Source of the DNA: Corinectria fuckeliana
Lineage: Eukaryota; Ascomycota; Sordariomycetes; Hypocreales; Nectriaceae
Direction: 5' to 3'
Assembly (NCBI GenBank): GCA_019137255.1
Contig: WPDH01000013.1
Coordinates: forward strand, 372,001 to 436,000
Length of the DNA stretch: 64,000 bases
The position numbers and the translations under genes are program-made. Below, piece after piece: positions 31,957-45,059 of the stretch (the stretch's first letter is position 1; every line of letters starts with the position of its first letter). The notes under the pieces were generated by a model. The model saw nothing but the letters and a program-made list of their open reading frames with translations, had not been told where the DNA came from and ran no database searches.

Positions 31957-33776
31957 TTGTTGGAGGATCTATTGCACGTCTCCCAAATTCCCTAACGAAC
32001 ATGCAAGTTAGAGGCGTAGTACAAGCGAGCGACAAGTAGCCAACGTGCGAAATGCTATACGAGCGCGTCAGGCGGCAGAGGGGTCCAATATGGATGACAT
32101 CTTAGTGGCAGTGGCAGTGTAAGCGAAGGTGCGTTTGTGGTGTGGTTGTATGGTTGTGTTGGTGCAGGGGACTGCGAGCCCATATATTTATATTTTATCG
32201 CATCTTATGAACCGCTGCACTACATAAGTGCTTCTGGGAGTTCTCAACTTATTTTTGGTTATTGGTTGTTAGTCGTTAGTCCTCAGTTTATCCTGCAGAC
32301 CCTCACGCCCAGTCTTGGCACAATACTCAACTTCTCTTAGTACAATACCAGAGATCCAGCTTCCATGCCGTCCCGACAGACGGCAGCTCTGCCATAGAAT
32401 GGAGACTGTACTTGAAGTCCATCGACGACAATGCAATCGCTACCAAAGACTTGTGTGACTGCACCATTCTCCTCGTCCCCTCCTCGTCCATCTGCATCAT
32501 AATTCATGTCTAGGAGAGACGTGCAGTGACAGGTCGCACGTTACTTGTATCTATCAATACATACACAACACTGTGGTGTATATCTTTCACACGCCATGTG
32601 TCAACTATCTTACCACAGATGGACTTTTACCAGATTACTTCCCTCATTGTGGACCGGCCAGCTTGAGACCCTCGAAGTAACATACTTCCCCTCCAACTCA
32701 AATACCGTGACTTACACGGCCAACCCTAGGCAGCACCTCGATATTCTCAACCACGACTATAGGTAGCAGCATCGGTAGTCTCAACAACGACGACAGCAGG
32801 CGCGGTGTCAGGGTGGAGTATCAAATCGCTACGTCCAACCTACTAGATAGTATCTTAGCATGCCCGGGACTTCAGCTCCCACTTGCACCAAGTCAAATCA
32901 AGTCAGTATTTTTGCAGTGCTCCCACAGGTACAAAGAAATCAGAATAAGCGAAATAGTCCAGTCAACACTCAGACATCCATTCTAAACGCATCAGCATCC
33001 CTCTCGGAATGCTCAGCTAAGCCATGCATATAAAGGATTTCATCATGAAGGTCACGCAACGACGCAACGACCAAGAGACAAAGAAAAGAGCAGCTCACCC
33101 AGGAGCTTCCCTTGACAGCAGGTTTCTGGCGAGTTGGACAACGCAGAGTGTTTGTACTTAAGTAAATGGTAGTCAAGATGAGAAATTGTACGTGCTGCAT
33201 TACCAGTTCTAGACAGGTGCGCCGTCATTGGCATCACCCGTTGCTCATCGACCACGCCAACACAGAGCGAAGACACAAGAAACAGAAAACAAGGACATAT
33301 CAAGAATTACTTATGATACTGCCAAGCACTTGGCGATTATGGCAACAGTCAACCCCTTTAGTCATGCAGCTGCAACCAGCAAATCTGCGGGATATGGCAT
33401 GACTTTGTGTTGCGTCAACAAAGGCCAAGAGCTGCATTCTCATGTAATGGAATCTCCCCATGTGACCCTGGGGTTACTCAGAGTACCTCTGACCACCGGC
33501 TCCATGCCGGGACGTTCCATAAACCCCACCTGTTAACGTAAAACCACGCCTTGGGCCCGATTCTATACAATCATGGCTTCGTTAAAAATATAGCCTGGGT
33601 CGACATCCAACGTAGATCTTGTACAGCGACCATTCGAGGTCTTCAACGCCGACGCTATGCAATTTGACAGGCCCTTCCCTCCCTGAGCGTTCCTACCCAG
33701 AAGACTCTTCGTGTTCTTTGAGCATTATATGTTCGACTCGATATTCATCCGGATAAATCCCATGCAGATTTCAGTT
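31957..33776. other. gene-free spacer, 1.8 kb
   Basis: AT-richer than most of the window. Only short frames; no protein or RNA family recognised. The 3' end abuts the proposed last exon of the rhomboid gene. Confidence 0.5.
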
Positions 33777-35493
33777 TTAAGACGACTGGAGCGTTCCAAG
33801 TTCACACCAATTATTGACAGGCTGGTGACATGTTAGCTTAAGAGCCTGCTTTCATGCCAATATGGATGATACTCACTATACAGCTGAGATACTTGCACCA
33901 TTTGCAAGTGCTGTGGGTGTACTTGTAGAAGTTGTTGAGAAGAACAATGAAGACGATGATGATCATGATGAGCATGCCGGCTCGGACGAGCCACCAGACC
34001 CACCAAAGGGGCTTACGTCCCTTGAAGAAACCAACAGGGTTCTTGAAAAAGTGAGGAGGGGTCACAGTGGTGCTGGGCGAAACTGCAGTGTAAGAGAGGT
34101 CCTCGCCTATCTTCCGTCTCAGAGAGTTGGGCGAATGGAGAACACATACGCCAAGAGCAATGCCCATCAAAAAGCCGCCAATGTGGGAGAAATTGTCCAA
34201 ACCAGGCAAAAGTCCCAGGACAAAGGAAATGATCATGTCAACAAGGACGAACATCAGGTCCTTGATGGGGCTCTTGCGCTCCTTCCACGAATAAAGCAGG
34301 TCGAGGAGTGTCAAGGCGATAATTCCAAACAACGAGCCAGAGGCACCAGTCGAGGCAATCAAGGGAGCGGCGTAGTTGCCACCCATGACGAAGCCGAAGA
34401 TGCCAGCGCTCATGTAGACCAGGAGGAACCGAATAGACCCAATTGCCATTTCCATTTCCTTGGCGAGGGTGAGTTGCATCAAAAGGTTGAAACCAATGTG
34501 AATGAGACCAGCATGCAAAAAAATCGGGATGATGAAGCGGTACCACTGGTTGGGCTCTGGGCTCTGGTCGCCATCGCCGTTGAACTTAGGGTTGGGTACC
34601 GACTTGCCAAAGCCGCAGAGTGTCTTGAGGTCGCATGTATCGTCGTTGCTGGTCGCGTTCGGGCAGAGGAAAAGAAGCTCGGTTTTGGAATCTTGGATTC
34701 CTTGGACGTTGTGCATACAAGGCGGGTAACGGGCACCCATGTTAATAAGAACCTGGGTCGACGGGCCGATCATCGGGTTGAATGAGGGCTTGATCATGAT
34801 AGGGGAACCAGTCAGGATACCTGAGAATTAGTCAGTAGAAGTTCACAAGGGCGCCGAATGACAGCCTAGGAGTATGAACGAACCGTTCCTAGCGATTTCG
34901 CCGATGAAAACACCGACCTGGACGAGGGAGAAAATGTAAACGACCCATGGGATACGCTTTTTGTTGGCGCCCATCATTCCCAGCTCGCCGAGTCCGAATT
35001 TGCCCTTCATCTTGTCCTTTTTAGCCCGTCTACTTCCACCTGGTCTGTCGTAGATGTGATCATCCATCTCCACGTCCTTCCCAGGCCGGTCTTGTAAGGG
35101 AATGTCCTCTTGGCCATGTACGGGTCGATCTTGTGGTACGCCGCCATAGTAGCCCGTGTCTTGTTGGTAGTATCCCTGCTGGCCGATGTCGCCGAAGGCG
35201 GCTGGGGACGGCTTTTGGCTGTTCATTGGATATACGTGGTCGTCGAAGACTGACTCAAAGGGAGAGTGGTCGGGGCGGCCGTTGCCAGGCTGTTCGTTCA
35301 CGGGGCTACCGTGGGTGTTGCCGAGATGTGTCGTGTCGTAAGAGGTGCCTTGGGGAGGATACGACGCAGCAGAGTAGGGAGGTGCGGGAGTCGAGGACGG
35401 CGATGGCGTGTTGGCGGATTGATGGTAAGGGGATGGAGTCGTGGTAGGGAAGGGGACCTGTTGTTGGCCGTGATAGTAGTCGTGAGAGGCCAT
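33777..35493 (-). CDS. rhomboid-family intramembrane serine protease
   Basis: Polytopic protease that cleaves within membranes. Minus-strand exons 35493-34884, 34820-33877 and 33821-33777; introns 34883-34821 (GTTCGT..TCTCAG) and 33876-33822 (GTGAGT..GCTAAC..CACCAG); 532 residues in my model. The first 140 residues are disordered, rich in P, S, Q and Y. The first membrane segment is IPWVVYIFSLVQVGVFIGEI. The catalytic Ser is in TGASGSLFG and the His in FSHIGGFLMG; the HAGLIHIGFN loop and about seven helices complete the fold. The C-terminal tail is Cys-rich (CKWCKYLSCI). With the last intron spliced the protein ends PVNNWCELGTLQSS; unspliced, it ends VSIIHIGMKAGS. The spliced end keeps a Cys pattern and has a perfect branch site, so I prefer it. 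Confidence 0.9.
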
Positions 35494-37889
35494 CGTGTTG
35501 GAGGAAGGGGTGAGCTGGATGGTATCCGTATAGAGACGAGGAAATCGCCAGGGCAGGGGAAGAAAAGGGGAAAACGGCCGATGGTGTTAAGACCTGGCCC
35601 GGAGGCGTTTAGCTCGTTGAGGACAGCAAGAACAGCCTGAGCAAAGGTTCGCTACCGCTCGAGACGTGGGTGTTGTCGAAGGATGTATAAAAGAGGAAGA
35701 AGACGCGGGAAAAGAAGGCGCCGAATGGCTGTTGGAAGTTTGGAAGGAGGTGAAGAGGTGCAGCTGTGGATTATGGTAGTTGACTGTAGGGGAGGCAAGG
35801 TTCCGTAAAGCAGCCTTAAGGTGGAGGCGCAGGGCCTGTTGGTACCTGTACTAGGTGACGTTGGCCCCGGAACGAGGCAGCTTTTGGCCTGTCGCAGCGC
35901 GGCGGATCGGCGTCTAGCAGCGTTGGCGACGCGTTGGAATTGCGGGCCCTCGGACAGCCCCGTCGTACTTTGATGAATGTGCTTTGGCCTGGTGGTCGGT
36001 CGTAGTAGCAACCTGGCAAGGGAGAGACGGAGGAGGGAGGGAGAGAAGAAAAGGGAGAAGAGAGGGAAGAAAATAAGAAGAGGAAAGAAAAGTAAAATGA
36101 AAATGAAAATATATCCAGGCTCGACTAATTAAAGCAACCCGCTCAGTTTCTCTATTTCCTCACGAAAAGCTCTCTTCATTTGCCTCTCCTCTGCCGGGTC
36201 TTGTTGGTCCCGTCTCTGCTGACTGCTGACTTGTTGGTGCAGCACGGTGACGTACAGTACCGGGGCAGTGCTGGACCAGAGCCCCAGAGCCAGCCGATGG
36301 GAGCCCGAATGGGCTTAGCGACCTTGGCATCTGTTCCAGTTTTAGAACCTCACGCTGTCCCGTGTAATACGGTATTTACTTCGTACATATTAGTGAGTAT
36401 ACGTATTCCTGTGCCTCAGCCCTCAAATGTCCACTGGTCACCTCCACTCCAGCTCGTCATGAGCCAGACGACCGACGTGCTTGCTGTTGGCTCCCCCAGT
36501 CATCGTGATCGAACTCATACATTGCCACAGTCCTGCGGAGATTGAACGAGCCTTCAGTTCTGCTTTCGCAAGCTTCCCCACTCTCAACCTCTCAACCTCA
36601 GCACGCCATGACGCATCTCGCAGGATGCAGTCCCCTGCCAGCGTAGGATTACCATCGGAACGTCACTGCACGTCTGCATCGGCATAGGCTGCTGGAGAGG
36701 CTTCGTAAATATCTTCTATGAACTACAGCTCATTGCTCGTCGGAGGGGTGAAACAAAGAATACACACACATTAATCATCAAGTTACTCCTGTTACTGCGC
36801 CTTCCTTGGTCTGCCAGCCTCCCGCAGAAATTCACGCCTAAAACGTTCCAGATGATCCCCCGGTCATAGTTAACCCCTTCGCTAGCCCCCATCCACACAC
36901 GACGACACGTCCTGATCCCTCTGCGACCTACGATGTAGCATCGTTTCGTACTTTGGTCACAGATGTTGGGCACAAACACTAAACTAATTTGCTTGGCTTA
37001 ACCTCTCCTCTGTCCCCTGGAACCCCAGCTAGAGTCTGTTCTTTTCCATTCTAACAACCCACAAAGCTAGTCTAGAGTTCAAATCGACCTGAGGTGTGCG
37101 CGGGTGGCTGAAGCTGACCACAGCCTTGGGACCGGCACTAGAACGCAGCCACGCCCGCGCTGACGAATACACCCGGTAATCAGATCCCGAAGTTCGTCTG
37201 CTTCCGTGCCGACTTGCCGCACTTCGAAGTACGTACGAAGTGACTGCCACCGACGCGTACCAAGCGATACTGCTAGTGAGTCCTTTGTTAACCATAGCTA
37301 CGCTTTCCATGGGATTTTCGGCACTGTTGTGCGGGACTTTTCATCCGATTGTATCTTAGCCACCCCGTCCAGCATTTCGTCTACGTCCAAAGTACTTCCT
37401 TCGTCCGAAACACATCATGCTCTGCTACTAGTAGCCCCCGTCTTGCCATGGTTACCACCAGAAGTCGATCAAGCAGCCACGCGATTAATTCAGACAAGGC
37501 TTCATCTTGCGATCATTAGTAAAGGTTCTATAGACTGCGACGACGACATGGCTCGTGCAAAGAAATGCAAGCCAAATCATCAAACCAAGTCGCAACCACG
37601 ACAGAGGATACTCTAGTAGGCGCCTAGATATCCGGGTAGAAAAGTCATCAGGGAGCTGGCTTCATCAAATATAAGTACAGATTTTGTTCTTCCTTCTTGA
37701 TACATTTCCAGCAGCGGCATTCTGACGACGCCTTCTTTCCCGTCGACCTTGAGTCGTTGCTTCGTCTTCCGCCATTCTTTCGTAAATATGGTACAGGCGA
37801 TTGTTGCACACATCGCATCTTGGCCCCCTTCCCAGGCGCATATCTCTCTGTCGGGGATTTTTTGTTCTTCCTCGCAGTTCCGCCGCAGC
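35494..37889. other. gene-free spacer with purine tract, 2.4 kb
   Basis: Upstream of the rhomboid gene and downstream of the two-helix membrane protein. Holds an almost pure purine tract (GGGAGAGAAGAAAAGGGAGA..) at about 36020-36110. It also holds TACTTCGTACATA at 36377-36389 and an ACTTCGAAGTACGTACGAAGT cluster at 37221-37241. No gene supported. Confidence 0.5.
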
Positions 37890-38447
37890 TCACTTGCTCT
37901 CCTTTGACGCGGGGTCGTCGCTTGAGCTCGCCTGGCCATCCCGCTTCTTCGCACCGCTACCCCAGTTGCCGTTCCACACATCCGAGACCTGCTCCATGAT
38001 GATGTCCCCGAAGCCCTTGCCCTCCTCGAACTTCTTGCGGTGCTCCTCCGCACGCTTCTCCCGCCAGTTCTCCTCCTCGCCGCCCATCCACGTGTCGTTG
38101 AGCACCTTGACGATCCCTTGCTTTTCATCGGCCTCCCTCTTCTTCTCCGCCGCCTCGCGCTCGCGGTGTTCCCGCAGAAGCTGCTGTGTGCGCTTGGCAC
38201 CGTCGGGGAGCTCCGTGCCGACGATCGAGCCCACGCGGCTGCCGAACCGCCCGTAGATGGATTGGCCCGTGTATTCGTAGGCTAGCTGGTTGGTGGACAG
38301 GGAGAAGGCGCCGGCAAGGACGAAGAATCGGATGTCCATCTTGCGCGGCGGCATCGCCATCACGATGGGCGCAATGATGGCGCCAGCGATGGCGGAGTTG
38401 TGGATGAAGGCATTGCGCGGCGGCAACGGGTGCTCGTCTTGCGACAT
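37890..38447 (-). CDS. small membrane protein, two predicted helices
   Basis: Function not recognised. I take ATG 38447 (MSQDEHPLPPRNAFIHNSAI) as the start, giving 185 residues; the frame is open to 38654, but the extra residues are basic and low-complexity and look like leader sequence. Two hydrophobic segments lie in the first 55 residues (SAIAGAIIAPIVMAM and DIRFFVLAGAFSLSTNQLAY). They are followed by a conserved-looking YTGQSIYGRFGSRVGSIV. The second half is a long charged helix (REHREREAAEKKREADEKQG, ..KRAEEHRKKFEEGKGFGDII), ending in a Ser/Asp/Lys tail. The layout suggests an organelle membrane protein with a coiled-coil tail. No intron. Confidence 0.65.
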   Translation of the reverse strand: MSQDEHPLPPRNAFIHNSAIAGAIIAPIVMAMPPRKMDIRFFVLAGAFSLSTNQLAYEYTGQSIYGRFGSRVGSIVGTELPDGAKRTQQLLREHREREAAEKKREADEKQGIVKVLNDTWMGGEEENWREKRAEEHRKKFEEGKGFGDIIMEQVSDVWNGNWGSGAKKRDGQASSSDDPASKESK

Positions 38448-38905
38448 GGTTGGCGGGCGGGCTGAGGCAGCCTCGGGCTTTCGAATCCGTCCGTTGCGGT
38501 GTCGCTTTCGAATTGGCCTCGCGGGGAATGAGGTCTCGTCGTCGAGGATCGTAGCTTTGAAGATGACGATGCCGTCTCTTTGCAACTTTTTTTCGCAACC
38601 ACCATTGGCCGTTGGGGGTCCAGTGACCAAGGTTCGAGGTACATCCACACACACCTGATTTACCGTGCTAGTTCAGGTACCTCCCCACGCAAGGCCATTG
38701 GCAACCCACTTACCCTGGATCACCAGGCAAAGTTACCAATGTCATTCTCGGACCCAGCCCTTCATTGATAACCTCTTCGTTTGTCTGTTCAAGTCATGTA
38801 TCATGTAGTTGAAGCAGGCTGAGGCTTTCACACGCCTAGTTGGGTAAAAGCCTTGAGATACCTGAATGTTTAAATGACTTCGTCTTGGATCGATTGTTGT
38901 ATACA

Positions 38906-38917
38906 CTACCTAGGTAG
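38906..38917. repeat. palindrome CTACCTAGGTAG
   Basis: Perfect 12-bp palindrome, one of the family of short TAC..GTA palindromes dispersed in spacers of this window. Confidence 0.7.
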
Positions 38918-40496
38918 CAAGTACACCAAAGCTTTATCGTAGTACAGATTGAGTATTGTGATCATCACCGTAGTGAAAGCAATACACGGTGAAGATACAT
39001 TAACCCGTTTCAATTACCGTATTTCGTTCATGTGATTGACTGCATGACACGCTGGGTTGTTGGAAATTGAGAGATGTTTAGGTAATTATCAATCGAGGCT
39101 GAGAAGCATACTAAACTCAGCCACTTAGAGGATGCGGAGTTAGACTAAAGAAATGGCCTTTTTTATTTTTACAGCCAGGGAAGTGCGAATGGCAGCATCG
39201 ACCCTGTCTTCACATTGAGAATGGCGAGAATGGATTGTGAGGTTAGTTACCGATTTGCAGTGTGCCAAGTAGACCTCAGTAGATAAAGGTCAACCGCGAT
39301 CGACTTCCCCCTAAAGTAACTAATTCGATGTCCTAGCTGATCTACCGCTTTATACTCACGAGAAAGAAACCGCTTGACAACTTCCTTGCACCTGGCTCGC
39401 AAGGATAGGCTCTTTCTAGGCTGGGGACCTACCTAGTTGTTGCAGGAGCTAGCTACATGCTGGCAATAGATCGCGGATCTTCGACGTCTCGAAGAGACGA
39501 AACTAACACAAGTTAATGAGCGTAAGCTCCGCACTGGCGCTCTTCCTTCGAGGCGTAATGCTGCAACAAGGGGCACGGGTCAACTACTGACCACCTAGCC
39601 GGTAGATACCCATTCCTACTTTGAACGCATAGCCCAATCTCATCTCTGTTACATGGAGAAGGCATTCCCGGATGGATTCATTCGTGATCAACCAGGCTCA
39701 TAAACTTGGACGGAATCTGCCGTAGGGGTATACTAACACAATATATATGAACTAGATACCGTAAATAGTTGTAGGCAGCGTTTTGTACTTCTCACTTGAG
39801 AGAGAAATCCAATGATACCAAGTTCCTAAGGGGTATTTGGGACAAGATGATTAATTGTATACTCGATTCCCCGGGACTCGCTGAGCTGTTTGCATCTGGT
39901 GGTTGTACTTGGCAGCTGACCCCAACGTTAGTCGCACTGTCTGTGGTCGAGGCATCTACCTAATCTCTGCGGGGACCTGCGTGGAGGTTGGCTCGGGATT
40001 AACGACATCTCCGAGCATGTTGATCAAGTTATTGCCGCGATGTGGAACAAATAAACTACTAATTGGTTTGTAATCAACTTCATTTCACTGTCCCGCAACT
40101 GAAAAGGCTTGCGGAACAGCTGGGAACTAATAAACCGTCCTGTGGTGAAACCGAGCGGCGGACTTGGCCGCCAAAGTCCGCAGTCCACAGCCCAGGTTTT
40201 CGTGATGAGCTTCAGCACATACTTAAGTTACAGTGCTGACTATAGCCGGTTAATGGGGACGAATCCTCCCGCCACCAGTTAGGCTGGTGCCCCAGTGTTT
40301 TGCCCTGTAGCTAGGCAGGGGGGATGGGAATATCGAGCAGCATGACGTTACCTGGCTTCTTATGCTAGGGTACCGAGCTACCGTCCTCTGGGCACTGTAT
40401 CCTAGCAGTACCAAGTACATAGCGAGCTTGACTTGAGCTGTGGACCAATGCTGGCCGCGACTCCATAATGAGGCGTGGGCGAGGGGTTTGAATGTG

Positions 40497-40521
40497 GAGA
40501 GAGAGAGATATATATATATAT
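40497..40521. repeat. compound microsatellite (GA)n(TA)n
   Basis: GAGAGAGAGAGA followed directly by TATATATATATA on the plus strand, in the gene-free region before the Zn2Cys6 gene. Confidence 0.85.
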
Positions 40522-42736
40522 TGGTAACGGTTTAGGTATGTAAGGCGGATGAGCTAATTGCCAAGAGATGGACGGAATAAGTGCAAGAAATAAAAAAGAT
40601 CAACCAACAAAGAACAGAGCACTCAAGGATGCATAGCCACAATCCTCAGGCTGGAGGATCTAGCAAAATACTTCTCCTTTTATTCTGCTGCCTGGCCCAA
40701 ACTGGTTCGCGAGCTTGTACTATGTACGACTAATAAGGCTGGTATATAGCATCCCTCCTAGTCGCAGGACGGGTCACATCTATGCTGACGGCCTAACAAA
40801 GCATCCATGACAGGGAATAGGACGACTCACCCCAGTGTCATGACTATCTACCCATGTCTGAATCATGAGAATTGATCTTTTCCTCTCGTGCTTTCCCTAC
40901 CTAGGTGGGATCCCTGGATGCACGATATGTGGATCTGAGGGAATCCCTTCCAGGTTGATTCCATGCCGGCACCTTCATTTGTACTATGAATGTAACCGTA
41001 CATGTATGAAGCCGTTTGCGGCGTATTAGGGAAGACGTACATAGTACATAGTGACTTGACATCCTGCTCGGCACCCACCCTAAACTGAATCTCTGAGAGA
41101 GGCCGTCGTTTTCGTTCAGGGGTTCGCATGCGAACCCCCAGCAACCTGGGTTCTTTTGGATGGGGGGGGAATCTTGGCATCTACCTAAGGTACCTACCAT
41201 TACTACGTAAGTGCCTCAACTATGTACAGTAGGCCTAGAGCCGCCTGCAAAGCGCGCCAAAGAGCGGCACCATCGTAGCGCTGTGTGCTCCGGAATGCTT
41301 CCAGGTGGAATACCCCGTAGGGATGCGCTAATAACTTAAAGCTGGGTACCTACTGTAGGTCTCCACTGACGGCTGACTTAGTGGATGTGCCGGCTCAGTG
41401 GAGCGCTGCCAGCCAAGCCTGAACTTTAACTGAGAGCCTATGGGCTGCATTGCGTCCATCCCATGGGAACGAAGAAAGACAGAAGCACCGCACCTACGCC
41501 GTAGAGAAAAAAGCTCAGGGATGGAAGGCTGCAGGGACCCAGCCCGTCAAGTCGATGGGCGCCGGGCACGAACAAGGCTGCGGTGAATGAGCCCGCATGC
41601 AGAGGCAGGTGGATGAATGGATGGATGAAGAGATCTCGGGTGGTGGTGTGGGATTGCCAGGGACCAGCCTATGAAGACTTCCATCTAGGAAAAGACCCGA
41701 ACAAGCGCCAGAGCTTGGGCGGGTAGCTCCCTATCGCTCCCTGTCGCTCTCTGTTCCGTAGCGTGCGTGCGTCCCCTAATGTACTAGGTAGTGGGCCCTG
41801 TTGGGTGCCTCACAGACCACTGAGGTTCCATACTACTACTCCAAGTTCGGCGTGGGATGTGGGAAGGAGGAGGGCACCCACCACCCAGGGCAGGGCTCCT
41901 GGCAGTTGCCACTGGGTGCACGCGCTTCATCCAAAAGAGACAAGAGCCCCATCCCACCTCGACGACAATCTTGTTCTTCGCTGAACGGTCTTTCTGGGAT
42001 GATGCCCTTGACCCTTCAGACCTTCCATTCCCATTCCCATTCCCTCCCTCCCCGCAACTACGCGACGATATCTCGAAACGTTAACTTCTTTTTTATAAAC
42101 CCCCTTCTCTTTGAACTACCTCCCGTCGCGCGTGTGAAGTTGTTTCTTTTACTCACATTGGTTTGCTTCAGTTGACTTGAGTGATTCGTACGTCAAGTTG
42201 TCCCTTGCGAGTTCAAGGCTCCCCCACTAGGAGCCTGGTTACCCGCATACTCGTCCATCGCCGCCCGACTACGAGACCGGGAAACAAAACCACCAACCAT
42301 TCATCCAGCCGTCCGGATATATCGTCTACATCCATCTATCCAGATATATATATTTGGAGACGGACCTTCTCGGCCGTTGGCAGATCTTGCTCGCTCTCCC
42401 GCTAACTTCCTGCGGGACTGGATCCGCTTCATCAGGAACAACGCTCTCTTCTCTGACAGTCGATCATGCAGTCTCTGTGATGCTCCTCTTCACCGTCTAT
42501 TTCCTTGCTACGGATTCATTAGACACGACTACGGCTTGTGGGCTGTCACTTTATCTCTTGTCTGGTGGTTTTTAGGCTGCCCCTCCTCCTCTTCTGAGAC
42601 CTCTTAGCTCGGCCAGGAACTCGGGAAACAGATGAGCAGGTCGAGTCTTACAAATCATCCAGTTTCTACCTTTGGGTCTTGGGCCATCAGGCTCTGTTAG
42701 ACTCTTTCTTTCGAAAACGCCATTGTTGGAGTGCCC

Positions 42737-45059
42737 ATGTCTGACTGGTTCAAGAATGAGCCTGTATCGCCTCCGCCGGACGCTACGGCTACGGCGGCCA
42801 CGGGGACTCTCTCGACGGCGAAGACACTGGAGGCCCCTTTGAAAGGCGACCAGTATATCGATGGCATGTCCGCAAAGACGAATCCCGACTACATGCACCC
42901 AAACTCCCATCTCGACGGCTTCCCAAGTAGCTCAGCCGAGTCTTCCGCCATCCCTAGTAACATCACCACTACGCAGTCTCCGACCTCCGTTGCATCTGCG
43001 ACCGCTGCTCCAGTCTCTCCCGGGAGAGGAGATGCCGCTACCGCCGCCCCTTCGCTTCAAGGAAAACAAAGGCGTGTTCGAACTAGCAAACCCAAGGTCA
43101 AGACGGGGTGTACCAACTGCAAGTATGTTGCCGTCACTGCATCACGCTTCTTACCACGTCTCTCAAAATCTAACCTCTTATAGGACGCGCCGGATTAAAT
43201 GTGACGAGGTTCGCCCAGCTTGCACGCAATGTGTGCGAAGCAAGAAGACATGCACCGGATACCCTCCGCCCGTCCGCGGTTCCCGACCCTTTGAGGAGAT
43301 TCGCATTGCTCCAAAGCCTCTCGTCGCCCGGGCCCTGGCCGCCTCACCTAACGGCCCCTCCCCCTTCACCAACAGTGAAGTCGTCTTGCCACCTCGCCGA
43401 GTCCGTCAAAGAATCGGCCAGCGGAATGCCCTGTCGCTGGCATCATCACCCACTACGTATCAGCCATCCCTGAGTCTGCGCCTTCCGCCCACCGAGGGTC
43501 CTTACTTCGAGATATTTCGAACCCATACCGCTAATGAACTGTCCGGCTACTTCGACTTTGAGTTTTGGACTCGCCGCGTCCTCCAGGAATGTCACCATGA
43601 GCCTGCCATCAAACACGCCGTTATTGCCCTCGGAGCCTTATATCAGACGCTTGAGCAGACTTCCGAGCCGGAGGTCTACTCTCCTTCTGGGTCTAATCCT
43701 CGCCGGCAAGCAGTCATGGGCCATTGGCAGATTGCCGTCAAGCGATACTCAGACGCCTGCAACGCACTTGTCGGTCTAAATTCTCAGGACCAAAAGTCCA
43801 ACAAAACTCTTATAATGGCAAATGTTCTTTTGGCCTGCTTTGACTCCTTCATCGGGGACCACCGACAAGCTATAAATCAAATACAGACTGGTCTTGGCCT
43901 ACTCGAGAGGTTACGCACACAGCAGCACGACCGGGTTCTGGCGAGTCCATCGACACCAGCGGAAGAGCCTCTTGAAGAGGAACTCGTCACCATGTTCACC
44001 CGCCTAGCCATTCAGGCCAAGTCGTACGACATGGCATTCCACTTTCCCCAACCCTACGTGATCCGACTGACTAGCTCGCGAGCAACCTCACCGTCAGCCA
44101 CGGGGTCTTCCCCGAGCTCAAGCGGCGCAGCATCCCCCCCGGCAAATGAGCCATTGGGAATTCCTGAGAACTTTACCTCCCTCCTTGAAGCTCGATTAGC
44201 CTGTGACAAGCTCAACGAGAGGATCATGCGCTACATCGAAGGACTATACGCTGTTAAGACGGATCGCAAAGGAACACTTCCCAAGTCATGGCGAGACTAC
44301 GGCCTTGAGTTCAAAAACCAGATTGAGACATGGTGTGACGCCTTTGACAACCTGTTCCACTCTCGACACTCCCCGTCCATTTCCCCTCAGGAGAAAGCTG
44401 CTATTGCCGCCCTCAAGATGCTCCAGATCAACAGTCAGGTGCTATACTTGATGATGTTTAGTGACCAAGAGTCGGACTTTGATGCCTTCCTGCCGCAATT
44501 TCAGACTGTCGTTGACTTGGGTGTTGAGATTGTCGCTGACGAGGAGAAGCAAGCTGCCGCTCGCCGCTGTCCTAACCCAGCTGATTGTCACTGCCATCTC
44601 AAGCACCAAAATCAACGCCGGCAGAAAGGAGGCATCTTTTCAGGCCCGGGATACGTCGCGCCACACATCAAGCCCCGATTCTCAGCTGACCTCGGCATCA
44701 TTGCCCCTCTATTCGTCGTTGCGACCAAGTGCCGCGACCCCGTCACCCGCCGTCAAGCGATCCAGCTTCTAAGGAGCAGCGCTCGGCGTGAGAGTATGTG
44801 GGATAGCGAAATGGTGGCCTATATTGGCACTTGGGTTATGAGCATCGAAGAATCAGAGACATTGGCTTCGGACGAGCACCCAGTCTCGCATAATGGGGCT
44901 AGACAAATACCGCGGACCATCCCTGAGGAACAACGTGTGATGATCCGGTCTGTCGATTTCGATCTGCGTGCCCGGTTTGCAGATGTGCAGGTCGGGACAA
45001 GGGGTCTGCAGCCCGGCTTGGCCGACCCCAAGTTCCGCCAGACGCGTATCTCCTGGTGA
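42737..45059 (+). CDS. Zn2Cys6 fungal transcription factor
   Basis: DNA-binding regulator of the fungal binuclear-zinc-cluster family. Exons 42737-43122 and 43184-45059, intron 43123-43183 (GTATGT..CTAAC..TATAG), 753 residues. Start ATG 42737 (MSDWFKNEPVSPPP). The zinc cluster starts near residue 125: CTNC, then KTRRIKCDEVRPAC, then TQCVRSKKTC, the classic six-Cys spacing. The intron falls inside it, right after the second Cys. The middle region resembles the DUF3468/Fungal_trans_2 helical domain (FDFEFWTRRVLQECHHEPAI, AVIALGALYQTLEQ). A second Cys/His patch (CPNPADCHCHLKH) lies near residue 590. The N-terminal 100 residues are Ser/Thr/Ala-rich. Target genes are unknown; the neighbours do not form a cluster with it. 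Confidence 0.92.

Larger units (their letters stand above)
38448..42736. other. gene-free region, 4.3 kb
   Basis: The part from 38.7 to 41.2 kb is AT-richer and has no frame above about 105 codons and none resembling a protein. Perfect palindrome CTACCTAGGTAG at 38906-38917; related motifs at 39427-39436, 40716-40728, 40896-40909, 41037-41052, 41181-41198 and 41345-41360. A (GA)n-(TA)n microsatellite is at 40497-40521. The last 700 bases are probably the promoter and leader of the Zn2Cys6 gene. No transposon ends recognised. Confidence 0.5.

Noticed and set aside
33862..34785. 307-codon plus-strand frame opposite the rhomboid gene
   Set aside because: Antisense shadow; the opposite strand has rhomboid catalytic motifs and helices.
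35652..36019. short Pro/Thr-rich minus-strand frames upstream of the rhomboid gene
   Set aside because: Composition follows low-complexity DNA; likely 5' UTR or promoter.
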